A stretch of 8,962 nucleotides of DNA, from assembly GCA_900322105.1 (NCBI GenBank), contig ONYV01000025.1:1-8962 (forward strand), written 5' to 3'. Positions 1-7,100 of this stretch are shown here, in pieces. Each line of letters starts with the position of its first letter. The stretch's first letter is position 1. The notes beneath the pieces were generated by a model. That model was not told where the DNA came from, searched no databases, and worked only from the letters and a program-made list of their open reading frames with translations. The position numbers and the translations under genes were made by a program. Origin of the DNA: an uncultured Eubacteriales bacterium (GTDB taxonomy: Bacteria; Bacillota; Clostridia; Oscillospirales; Acutalibacteraceae).

Positions 1-32
1 CCGAAGGCTATTCGGGCTGGATCGAAAAGTAA
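1..32 (+). CDS. Possible C-terminal end of a rightward gene (partial)
   Basis: In the third forward frame the window opens with codons reading EGYSGWIEK followed by a TAA stop at 30-32. The two other forward frames give no such compact ending in front of the terminator. A hairpin with a T-run (53-99) starts 20 bases after this stop, on the same strand, which is what one expects behind the last gene of a rightward unit. Nine residues are too few to name a family. The call is an inference from the stop-terminator spacing; the frame may equally be non-coding. Confidence 0.4.
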   Translation, partial: EGYSGWIEK

Positions 33-52
33 ACAGCATTTTCAGCAACAGC

Positions 53-99
53 AAAGACCTCTCCTTTTCAGATCATTTCTGTAAAAGAGAGGTCTTTTT
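53..99 (+). terminator. Rho-independent terminator between convergent genes
   Basis: AAAGACCTCTC (53-63) pairs perfectly with GAGAGGTCTTT (87-97). The helix extends inward past a one-base bulge through TTTT/AAAA, and five Ts (95-99) follow on the plus strand. It fits the end of the rightward gene that seems to stop at 32. The leftward X2/LPNTG gene stops at 180-182 and has no better terminator, so the same hairpin may also serve it. On that strand the T-run is only three bases, so termination there would be weaker. Confidence 0.75.
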
Positions 100-172
100 G
101 CGTATTCTTAGAAACCGCCTGACGTTACATCTGCGGCACTTTTTTGCGGTATTGACAATACTGTTTCTGTAT

Positions 173-193
173 GATCGGATCAGTCATCCGATC
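173..193 (-). repeat. Perfect inverted repeat spanning the stop codon of the LPNTG gene
   Basis: GATCGGAT (173-180) and ATCCGATC (186-193) form an 8-bp stem with a 5-base loop that contains most of the stop codon. No T-run follows on either strand, so it is not a standard intrinsic terminator. It could be a 3' end-stabilising hairpin or chance. Confidence 0.45.
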
Positions 194-2243
194 GGGAATG
201 CGTGGTATCTGTCACATCCGCCTTGTCTGCCCTGCGCCGTTTTCTGACAGCGATCAATGCGATCGCCGCTCCGCTCAGGGCTGCTGCGGATATTCCCGAA
301 ACAGCGGCAGCGCTGCCCGTATTCGGCAGACCGTCAAAGCTGCTGAAATTACTGTGATGCGTTTCCGACTGCGAAGCGCCGCTTTCATTGGCAGGAAGGA
401 CATGATTGCCCGAGATCACCTTCACGCCGATCTCTGCCGAGCCGTCTTCAAATTTCAGCGTCAGTGTATTGTCACCGTCCCTGAGAAGCTCCAGATAGGC
501 AGGTTTCAGCGTAACTGTGCCGTTTTTGATCTCCATCTCATCGCTGCCGGAATCGGAGAGCAGTCTGCCGTTCCTGCGGACAGAGAGGGTCTCTGACTGT
601 GAGTTCGTATGGATCACGATACCGCTTTTGCTGCCTCGTTTCCATGTAAAATTGCTTTGATCCGTTTGTATCACGGTATCGATGTTTTTCTTGTCTGTGA
701 CGGTAACATTGATCCCAATCTCACCGTCTTCAAAGGACAGCACTAAATGATTCTTACCGACATCCAACTTTCGCAGATAGCGTGAAGTGATGCCGACTCT
801 GCCAAGGAAGATACTCACACCGATATCCTTGTTGGTGGCAAGCGTTTTTCCGTTTTTGAGCACCGCTACCGTTGACGAGTCGGAATTTGTGTGTACGGAA
901 ATTCCTGTCAGCTCGCTTTTATCCCACGTAAACTCTGTCGTATCCGCTGTCAGCCCTTTGCTTTTGTCGGAAGAATCGCCGACGACATCGACCGTCAGGC
1001 GAATATTGCCGTCCTGCATTTCCAGCGTCAGCTCGTTTTTACCGTTACTGAGCGTTTTCAGCAGTGACGGACTGATCTTGATCCTGCCGTCCTCATAGGT
1101 CAGTTCAGCGCTGAAGCGGCTGTCGGAAAGTATCTTTTTACCGCTGCGAAGGACAAATTCCTTTGCATTGGTATTGACAGCGATCAATACAGGTCTGTCA
1201 CTGTTTCTGTCCCATGTGATGGTCGTTTCATTGGTAAACGGCGCAAAAGGTGAATTTGTGTCATCTTCATTCGTCACAAAAATATCGAGCGTGAGCTTTT
1301 TGTCTTTCAGTTCCAGCGTCAGTGTGTTGCTGCCGTCTTGCAGTTTTTCGAGCAAGTCTGCCTTTAGCTTCACTTCACCGTTTTCGATCGTCACCAGTCC
1401 GCTGATGCTGTTGTCCGCCAATATCGTTTCACCGTCAGACAAGATCACCTCATTTCCGTCCTCGTGAGAAAGCACAATTTTTGCGCTCTTATCCTTCCTG
1501 TCCCACGTCAGTGACAGCTTGTCTGTTTTCTTGGCAGGGATGATGTGAATGTCACCGTCAGGCACTTCCGTTGCCGCCGCTTTTGCTCGGTCTGTCACGT
1601 AAACGTTCACATTCAGCTTTCCGTCTTTTGTTTCGACTGTCAGTTCGTTGTCGCCGTCCTGCAGTTTTCCGAGAATATCAGAACCGATCTGTATTTCTCC
1701 GTCTTTCAGCGTCAAAGACGGAGTAAAGCTCCCCGATGCGATGAGTTTTTTGCCGCTGCGCAGTGTCACCTCTCCCGAAAGAGCGTCCGTTTTCACCAGG
1801 ATGCCTTCTCTGCTGTTCCTGTCCCAGACAAAAGACGTGCTGCTGACGGCTTTGAGCGTTTTCTCCTCGTTTTCGCCTGTGATGTTGAGATTCAATTTCA
1901 AGGTCTGATCTTCCCACCGCAGCGTAAATTCATGCAGTCCGTTTTTCAGGGTGTCTAAAAGTGATGAATCGATCTGCAGCTTGCCATCCTTTACCGACAC
2001 CTGACTTTTCAGCAAGATACTTTTCAGCGCAGACCCTGCTTCCGTCAGTGAAACATCCGCAGACGGCAAGCCGATCGGGATCGACAGATCGTTTGCGTCA
2101 CCCTTATTCCATGTCACGTTGATTTCCTTTACATCGGCAGCATCCGCAGAGGCTTCCTGAACCGCAAACGCCGTAACAGGCGCTGCGCCGATCCCGACCG
2201 TGAAAGCCGCTAACAAAGCACATAATACCTTTTGATATCTCAT
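180..2243 (-). CDS. Sortase-anchored surface protein with six X2-like repeats
   Basis: Predicted secreted, wall-anchored protein of 687 residues. From the N-terminus it has a signal peptide (MRYQKV then a hydrophobic core, likely cleavage near A27 or A33) and six modules of about 82 residues. Each opens with a T-W-D/N/K-R/K motif (W45, W140, W247, W344, W440, W534) and closes with a pattern like L.dG.N.LTL..eDG....V.V. A short Ser/Asn linker, LPNTG (639-643), a hydrophobic segment (about 645-666) and RKRRR follow. The modules resemble the X2/Ig-like modules of clostridial surface and cellulosomal proteins, which act as spacers and bind polysaccharide or cell wall. No enzyme motif is visible. 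The first ATG with AGGTGG eight bases upstream is preferred; a GTG four codons earlier (2255) is possible. It has its own promoter at 2317-2346. Sixteen residues follow the basic cluster, longer than the usual sorting-signal tail. The X2 assignment rests on pattern resemblance; the anchor is firm. Confidence 0.88.
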   Translation of the reverse strand: MRYQKVLCALLAAFTVGIGAAPVTAFAVQEASADAADVKEINVTWNKGDANDLSIPIGLPSADVSLTEAGSALKSILLKSQVSVKDGKLQIDSSLLDTLKNGLHEFTLRWEDQTLKLNLNITGENEEKTLKAVSSTSFVWDRNSREGILVKTDALSGEVTLRSGKKLIASGSFTPSLTLKDGEIQIGSDILGKLQDGDNELTVETKDGKLNVNVYVTDRAKAAATEVPDGDIHIIPAKKTDKLSLTWDRKDKSAKIVLSHEDGNEVILSDGETILADNSISGLVTIENGEVKLKADLLEKLQDGSNTLTLELKDKKLTLDIFVTNEDDTNSPFAPFTNETTITWDRNSDRPVLIAVNTNAKEFVLRSGKKILSDSRFSAELTYEDGRIKISPSLLKTLSNGKNELTLEMQDGNIRLTVDVVGDSSDKSKGLTADTTEFTWDKSELTGISVHTNSDSSTVAVLKNGKTLATNKDIGVSIFLGRVGITSRYLRKLDVGKNHLVLSFEDGEIGINVTVTDKKNIDTVIQTDQSNFTWKRGSKSGIVIHTNSQSETLSVRRNGRLLSDSGSDEMEIKNGTVTLKPAYLELLRDGDNTLTLKFEDGSAEIGVKVISGNHVLPANESGASQSETHHSNFSSFDGLPNTGSAAAVSGISAAALSGAAIALIAVRKRRRADKADVTDTTHSRSDD
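414..2126 (-). repeat. Six tandem X2-like modules (about 82 aa, period 94-107 aa)
   Basis: Residues 40-122, 136-217, 243-324, 340-421, 435-516 and 530-610 (numbered from the ATG at 2243) align by eye. Each has an initial TW or VW motif, a GKxL or DGxxIL turn, a central hydrophobic-x-I/L strand followed by xLLxxL, an [S/D/V]G.[N/S] turn, then LTL and a final alternating strand ending in V.V or I.V. Linkers between modules range from about 13 to 26 residues. The copies have diverged in DNA sequence, so the array is old rather than a recent expansion. Confidence 0.8.
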
Positions 2244-2248
2244 TTCCT

Positions 2249-2256
2249 TTTCCACC
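2249..2256 (-). promoter_or_regulatory. Ribosome binding site deciding the start of the LPNTG gene
   Basis: On the minus strand AGGTGG (2256-2251, one mismatch to AGGAGG) lies eight bases before the ATG at 2243-2241. The competing GTG start at 2255-2253 sits inside this motif and would have to use a poorer AGGAAGAG further upstream. The ATG start leaves a compact signal peptide beginning MRYQKV. Confidence 0.6.
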
Positions 2257-2316
2257 TGCTTCTCTTCCTATAGATATGTCGTGTTTCAAAGCCGAAAAAG
2301 TGGTTTTGATGGCATT

Positions 2317-2346
2317 ATTATATGCTTATTAAGAAAACAATGTCAA
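2317..2346 (-). promoter_or_regulatory. Consensus sigma-A promoter of the LPNTG gene
   Basis: On the minus strand TTGACA (2346-2341) and TATAAT (2322-2317) are both perfect consensus boxes, separated by 18 bases. The sequence upstream of the -35 box is very AT-rich (UP-element-like). Transcription would begin near 2310, giving a leader of about 67 bases before the ATG. No terminator is evident between the peptidase stop (2377) and this promoter, so readthrough from the peptidase gene may add to expression. Confidence 0.85.
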
Positions 2347-2376
2347 TATACAAATATAGAAATTGATACAAAACTG

Positions 2377-3894
2377 TCAGCCGATACAGGTCATCGCTTC
2401 GAGGTAAGTATAGCGTGACTGCTGCCAATTGATGGCGGTTTCAAAGTAGGTATTGTAGCCGCGATAGGTATCGGTATAATATGCCTGAGAATAGGGCAGC
2501 ATTTCAATACAGAGCGCAGGTCTTCCGTATGCCTTGCGAAACCAGTTTTCCAGTCCGCCGCTGTATGTTGTGATGTCAGAGGAAACACCAAAGACCTGAT
2601 AGCCGCCTGCCCGTCCGATGGATTGAGCGAAAAGCTCATCATTCGGTATCACGCCGTTGAGCTGATCTCTCCAGAAAATACCGTTGCCGATGATATGCAT
2701 ATCCAAAAGCCATAGAAAATCGTTTTCTTCACACAGCTTCATGATCGCCTGCGTTTCCTTTTCACTGGCGGCATGATCTCCCGGATATTTTTCATCTCCT
2801 GCATGATAGGGTGTATTGGCATACTGAGATTCCCAGTTATAGGGGAAATTACGGTTCAGGTTCACGCCGTTTGCGTTCAGCTTATAATTATCGGGGTCAA
2901 ACTGACTCACGTTTACGAGCGGCTGACCTGCTAAATTGGCAATATCCGTTCCGTCAGGATTACACATGGGGATCAGATACAGCGTGTATTCATTCAGCAG
3001 GTTCCGCACGGAATAGGCTCCGTAGCTGACATCTTTCATATAGCTGTCTGCATACTCTTCGATACAGCGCATCGTAAAGCTGATGGTGATGTGTTCTCTT
3101 GCGTGGATCCCTGCAACAACACAGCCTTTCTTACTGCCCTTTCCCAACTTCATGCAGTAGATCGGCTTATTTTGCACGGTCGTTCCGATCTGCTCCATCG
3201 TCAATATGCTTTCATATCGGTCACAAAGCTGCGCCATATCTTGATACACCTGTTCAGAGGTATAATACCGATAGGGGTCGACGATCGGAGAAAGTGTCGG
3301 TTCTTCCGAAACTTCCGAAGGTATCACAGGCTCATCAGACGGCTCGGTTTCCGAAGTTTCGGACACTGACGGAGCTTCCGAAGGCTCTGTTTCTGATATT
3401 TCAGGCGCTGACGGAACTTCCGAAGGCTCTGACACCGATATTTCGGACACTGACGAAACAACAGAGAGTTCTGTATCCGAATGGTCTGATACTTGGTACG
3501 ATATTTCAAAATGAGAGTTTTCCGCTGTGTGTGACGGTTTCGCGCTGCTTTGTGTATCTGACGAGATCTCAGCGGAGCTTTGTAAAACGTCCTGCGATTC
3601 CTGTGGTTTTGACGAATCGCTGTTTTCGGAAGACTCGGGCGCTGACAATGTGCCGCTTTTTTCTTGTGCAGATACGTTACTGTTGTTTTTCTTCCGCTCT
3701 GACTGCTGTGATGATGCAGACGAGCTGTCTGATCTGCTGTGTTCGCTTTCGGTCGTTTCCGAAACGGACGCTGTTTCATTCATACTGTCCCGAACGTCAG
3801 CATCCGTTCTGCTGTTTGCCTGACAGCCTGAAAATACTGTCGATGCCGTCAGGATGATGCTCAATAAAAGGAGCATCACTTGATACTTCTTCAT
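2377..3894 (-). CDS. Lipoprotein zinc peptidase, family M14
   Basis: Predicted membrane-tethered extracellular metallopeptidase of 505 residues. A lipoprotein signal peptide ends in V-F-S-G-C24; F at the -3 position is less common than L. A Ser/Glu/Pro/Thr-rich stalk (about 25-203) holds three 14-residue repeats. The M14 catalytic domain (about 205-495) has zinc ligands H264-A-R-E267 and H400 (LLDMH), NPDG (312-315), substrate-binding N347-R348 (GVNLNRNF) and catalytic E464 (ALCIEMLP), so the active site looks complete. M14 enzymes remove C-terminal residues or, in the M14C branch, cut gamma-D-glutamyl-diaminopimelate bonds in peptidoglycan. The YSGGLENWF...RP segment reminds me of M14C, but specificity is uncertain. 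AGGAGTG (3908-3902) lies nine bases before the ATG. No promoter is seen in the leader, so transcription may come from upstream through the hairpins at 3918-4032. Confidence 0.93.
   Translation of the reverse strand: MKKYQVMLLLLSIILTASTVFSGCQANSRTDADVRDSMNETASVSETTESEHSRSDSSSASSQQSERKKNNSNVSAQEKSGTLSAPESSENSDSSKPQESQDVLQSSAEISSDTQSSAKPSHTAENSHFEISYQVSDHSDTELSVVSSVSEISVSEPSEVPSAPEISETEPSEAPSVSETSETEPSDEPVIPSEVSEEPTLSPIVDPYRYYTSEQVYQDMAQLCDRYESILTMEQIGTTVQNKPIYCMKLGKGSKKGCVVAGIHAREHITISFTMRCIEEYADSYMKDVSYGAYSVRNLLNEYTLYLIPMCNPDGTDIANLAGQPLVNVSQFDPDNYKLNANGVNLNRNFPYNWESQYANTPYHAGDEKYPGDHAASEKETQAIMKLCEENDFLWLLDMHIIGNGIFWRDQLNGVIPNDELFAQSIGRAGGYQVFGVSSDITTYSGGLENWFRKAYGRPALCIEMLPYSQAYYTDTYRGYNTYFETAINWQQSRYTYLEAMTCIG
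3328..3453 (-). repeat. Three 42-nt (14-aa) repeats in the peptidase stalk
   Basis: Residues 148-161, 162-175 and 176-189 follow the pattern S-x-x-E-x-S-x-[ST]-E-P-S-[ED]-x-P. The first unit reads SVSEISVSEPSEVP and the second SAPEISETEPSEAP. At DNA level the units share blocks such as the CTTCCGAAGGCTCTG-type core. This looks like a low-complexity spacer that can change length by slippage or unequal crossing over, holding the catalytic domain away from the membrane. Confidence 0.8.
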
Positions 3895-3901
3895 GTTTTT
3901 T

Positions 3902-3908
3902 CACTCCT
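3902..3908 (-). promoter_or_regulatory. Ribosome binding site of the M14 peptidase
   Basis: AGGAGTG on the minus strand, followed by an A-rich spacer and the ATG at 3894. It closely resembles the initiation region of the upstream microprotein (AGGAGTGACAAAAAATG). Only four bases separate it from the T-run ending at 3913. Confidence 0.8.
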
Positions 3909-3912
3909 GTAC

Positions 3913-3944
3913 AAAAAAGAGGTTTGCTTTCACTTGCTGCCTCT
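3913..3944 (-). terminator. Weak hairpin with T-run just before the peptidase RBS
   Basis: On the minus strand AGAGG (3944-3940) can pair with CCTCT (3922-3918), and five further Ts run on to 3913. The 5-bp stem with a 17-base loop is poor, so alone it would be a weak terminator. Its place directly in front of the RBS suggests attenuation, or it may be chance. Confidence 0.3.
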
Positions 3945-3945
3945 G

Positions 3946-3985
3946 CAAAAGCAGGTGTTCTTCCTATCAAAAACACCTGCCTTTG
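3946..3985 (-). terminator. Candidate terminator or attenuator hairpin after the microprotein gene
   Basis: CAAAAGCAGGTGTT (3946-3959) pairs with AACACCTGCCTTTG (3972-3985) over 14 positions with a single mismatch and a 12-base loop. On the minus strand the GC part of the stem is followed by TTTT, a short U-tract. It could end the amylase/microprotein transcript, or only partly, letting some polymerase reach the peptidase gene. Confidence 0.5.
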
Positions 3986-4006
3986 TGTGGGCGCTTTATC
4001 GTCCTT

Positions 4007-4032
4007 TCTGCCGCATTGACACCTGCGGCAGA
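4007..4032 (-). other. Stem-loop directly after the microprotein stop
   Basis: TCTGCCGC (4007-4014) and GCGGCAGA (4025-4032) form a perfect 8-bp GC-rich stem with a 10-base loop, starting six bases after the microprotein stop. No T-run follows on the minus strand, so it resembles a 3'-stabilising or processing hairpin more than a terminator. Confidence 0.5.
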
Positions 4033-4038
4033 CTTTCA

Positions 4039-4146
4039 TCACATATCAGAATCTTCCAGAATCGGATATTCATCGGAAGCGGTGATGATATCCTCTTCCT
4101 CAAAACTGATGATCTCCATTTCTGCTTTCATATATTTCTGATTCAT
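4039..4146 (-). CDS. 35-residue acidic microprotein
   Basis: A short gene of 35 codons starting MNQKYMKAEMEIISF and ending ILEDSDM. AAGGAG lies nine bases before the ATG, essentially the same initiation context as the downstream peptidase. It begins 37 bases after the amylase stop, so it is probably co-transcribed with the amylase. The product has 11 Asp/Glu against 2 Lys, no Cys, no signal peptide and no membrane segment, so it is likely cytosolic, or a precursor exported by an unseen route. A central EEEDIITAS stretch recalls, from memory only, short peptides of gut Firmicutes with a Y-x-x-x-x-M-E-I-I...D-I-I-T-x-S pattern and no firm function. No modification enzyme gene lies nearby in the window, so a RiPP-precursor role is not supported. 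The RBS and compact codons argue for a real gene; the function is unknown. Confidence 0.7.
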   Translation of the reverse strand: MNQKYMKAEMEIISFEEEDIITASDEYPILEDSDM

Positions 4147-4155
4147 TTTTTGTCA

Positions 4156-4161
4156 CTCCTT
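4156..4161 (-). promoter_or_regulatory. Ribosome binding site of the microprotein gene
   Basis: AAGGAG on the minus strand with a nine-base A-rich spacer before the ATG at 4146. It is as good as or better than the sites of the long genes here, and is the main reason to accept this very short gene. Confidence 0.75.
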
Positions 4162-4183
4162 AGCAGTTTTGATAAGGCATTCT

Positions 4184-7100
4184 TCACTGTCCGAAATATG
4201 CATCTGCGGCATCATAGTATTTGACCAGCGCTCTGACAAGATCACAGAGTTTCGGATCTTTATCCTGCTTCAGCGCAAGGTATGCATAGGAAAGCGCACC
4301 GCAGACTATATCACAGTCATCAATTTTAATACCATGCATCCCTCCAAGCTCATTCGCAGGGATCTCGGGGATCTCAATATAGTACATACCTTTGGCAGTG
4401 CCGTAATCAACCGGCTTACCGTCCAGATAATATTTATGTTCATCGGGCGCATCACTCTTGAAATACAGGCGGAAAGAATGGTCTGCTTCCACGACCAAAG
4501 AATAACCGTAAAGGGTCACACCGTCAGGTTTGGTTTCTGAGATCCTATAATATTTATAATATTCTATGGAATTGGCAGTGACATCGGAAATGTCGATTCT
4601 GTCAGACGGCGATGTCGCTGTAAGGGTGTTATAGTTCAGATAATCCTGAGAGTAGGAAGCATAGGTATCCAGCGCTTTCACAAGATCAACAAGTTCTGTA
4701 TCCGAACTGTAATACTGTTTGACATTGCTGATATATTCAGATGCAGAATAGGTGTATGTGTTGTTTGTGACACCGGTCTTTCCTTCGCTGCTTGAAACAA
4801 ACAGCGGAATCGGCTGATCGTTCCTGTCAAACACTTTGAATGTCACGGTATCATGTATCTGTTTGACCGAAAGCGGGAAGCTCACTTTATAGCCGTCTGA
4901 GGTTTTCTTAGCCAAAGAGAGCTTGGTTTTCTGCGTTTCATTTGTTACGGTATTGGTGAGCTCGATATAATTGCCTGTTTGACTCATATCCGAGGTGAGT
5001 GTGAAATAGAAGTTCAGTCCGATCTTGCCGTCTAACTTGATCGAAGCGCTGTCAATGCAGACGCCTGATTTTTCATATACTGCCGTGATAACGGTATCGT
5101 TCGTGATCTCTATCAAATCACCGACTTCATGGGTTTCGCCGTTTATCTCCCAGCAATCGAAAGCATCGCTTTCGGGCGCTTCAAAAGTTGACTTTGGCAG
5201 AATAAACTGCCATCCTGTCGGTACGGTAACAGCGTCCATACTGCCATATCCGATACCTGCGTTAAAGCTGAAAACGGATGTTTCTTCGTATTGCTTGTTT
5301 TCCATGCAGGCTTTTAGCAGCACCGGTTTTTTCACGTAGTTCGGAGAGTCCGCAGTAAGACCGTAGAGCTTGCCGTCTTTGACACAAACGCCCCAGAGAT
5401 GATCGTTATTGTAGGAAGCATATTCCGATATGGAGCTTGCTGTCGGATCCCAGACCCAAACGGTGTGATCGCCGTTAAAGTAGATCATTCCGTGATATTC
5501 CGCAATAGAGGAATAGTTTGACCCGTAATACCTGTTTGCGCCTGCCATCCATACATCATTGATCGTATAGATATCGCTCTTAGTATCTGTTAAAGGATCG
5601 TAGGAAACCAGAAAGCCCTTGGTTTCTTTTTTACGGATCGTATAGAATGTACCGTCCACATAGAATATGGGATAATAGTTCCCGTGCAGTTTTTGATATA
5701 AGTCAAAGCGGGTGCTTGTAGGATAGTAGGATGTGTAGCCGGAGTGAACGCTGCCATAGGTTCTGTCCGAAATGGCGCTGTCGCTGAGCAGGAAGTTACT
5801 GTGCGACACATTGTCGGGAGAATCCGCCGTCACACTCTCACCACCGTCGGTACTAAAGGAATAGAGCGGATCGTCCCATGTGACGTCTACATGGTAATAG
5901 CTGCCGTCTATGCAGACTTTCAGCCATTCATGCGCCATTTCTTCCGAACTGACGATCTCACTTTTCACGCCGCAGAGCGCTAACAGATATGCATAGATCT
6001 CTGTATAGTTTTCGCATCTGCCCCAGCCTTCCGTCATAAAGAGGTAGTTATTGCTGCCTTCTGCCTGATAACGGTGAGTCAGCACAAGCTGATCGTGCAG
6101 CACCAGCGCTTTGGTAAAATCATCCATCGTGTCATCAATGCAGGAAAGAATCTCCAAAGCCTTGTTATAATATGTGTCAAGCATTTCTGCGCTTTCTTCC
6201 TCATCGTTGAGATAAACAGGAATGAGCTTTGTCAGATAGGTGCTGTATCCGTAGCTGTAAGAATTGATAAAGAACAGTTCAGGGAAGGTGTTCATCAGTG
6301 CGCTGAGAAGTTTATCTGCATCTTCCACAGGGATCTGATATTCCGACACGTCCACGGATTCCGGATGTGTGAGCAGCTTTTCAAAGATCTCATAGAGCAT
6401 ATCGGCATTCCGTATCTGGTAGAGAACGCCGCCCTCGGGGATTTCCTGAACGATCATGCCTTTCGGCGTTTTGTAAATGTAGTCATGCGTAACAACAGCA
6501 TAGTTGTCCCATGTACCATCACCATAATCCCAGCTTCCCTCGGAAAGCGTATAGCGGTTTGAAGCGGATGATAATGTCAGATTGGAGGTCTGGTTCCATC
6601 TGTTGTCCCAGTTGTTTTCTGTCGTACTCGGGTTCATGCGGCAGAAAATGACGTTCGTCCAGTTTCCTTCCGGTATCGTTCCTGAATACATTCCGTCGGT
6701 ATCGGCTTCCATGCCGACCCATGCTGTTCCACCGCCATTATTATAAAAATACATCGCAAAACGGGCGTTGTCCGTGCGCCAGTTTGTATTCGGGACAAAA
6801 TACAGCACGGATGAATCCGTCTGCTGATACGTACCCCAATAGCCGTTGTTGGAAACCGTAATAATGTAGCAGTCCGTACCGTCATCGGGATAGAGGTCGG
6901 CTGTCTGGTTCCATTTGTTGTTCCAGTTGTTTTCTGTCGTACTCGGGTTCATGCGGCAGAAAATGACGTTCGTCCATTCCCCTTCGGGAACAGCGGCGGT
7001 ATATTTGCCGTCACCGTCTGCGTCGGTCATATCGACCCACGCTGAATCGCCGTAGATATTAAAAAGGTACATCGCAAAGCGTGCGCTGCATTCTTTCCAT

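Noticed and set aside
3099..3857. A 252-residue plus-strand open frame opposite the peptidase stalk.
   Set aside because: It is antisense to the biased Ser/Glu/Pro codons of the stalk, which remove stops on the other strand. It has no RBS and no recognisable domain.
3797..4042. A minus-strand frame starting GTGATGAAAGTC that overlaps the microprotein stop and contains CRRCQC.
   Set aside because: It has no RBS, spans all three leader hairpins and runs about 100 bases into the peptidase gene in another frame. Most likely a shadow, though the GTGA overlap could suggest coupling.
4016..4046. TTGACA at 4016-4021 as a rightward promoter.
   Set aside because: No acceptable -10 box lies 16-18 bases downstream, and it sits in the loop region of a hairpin with no rightward gene after it.
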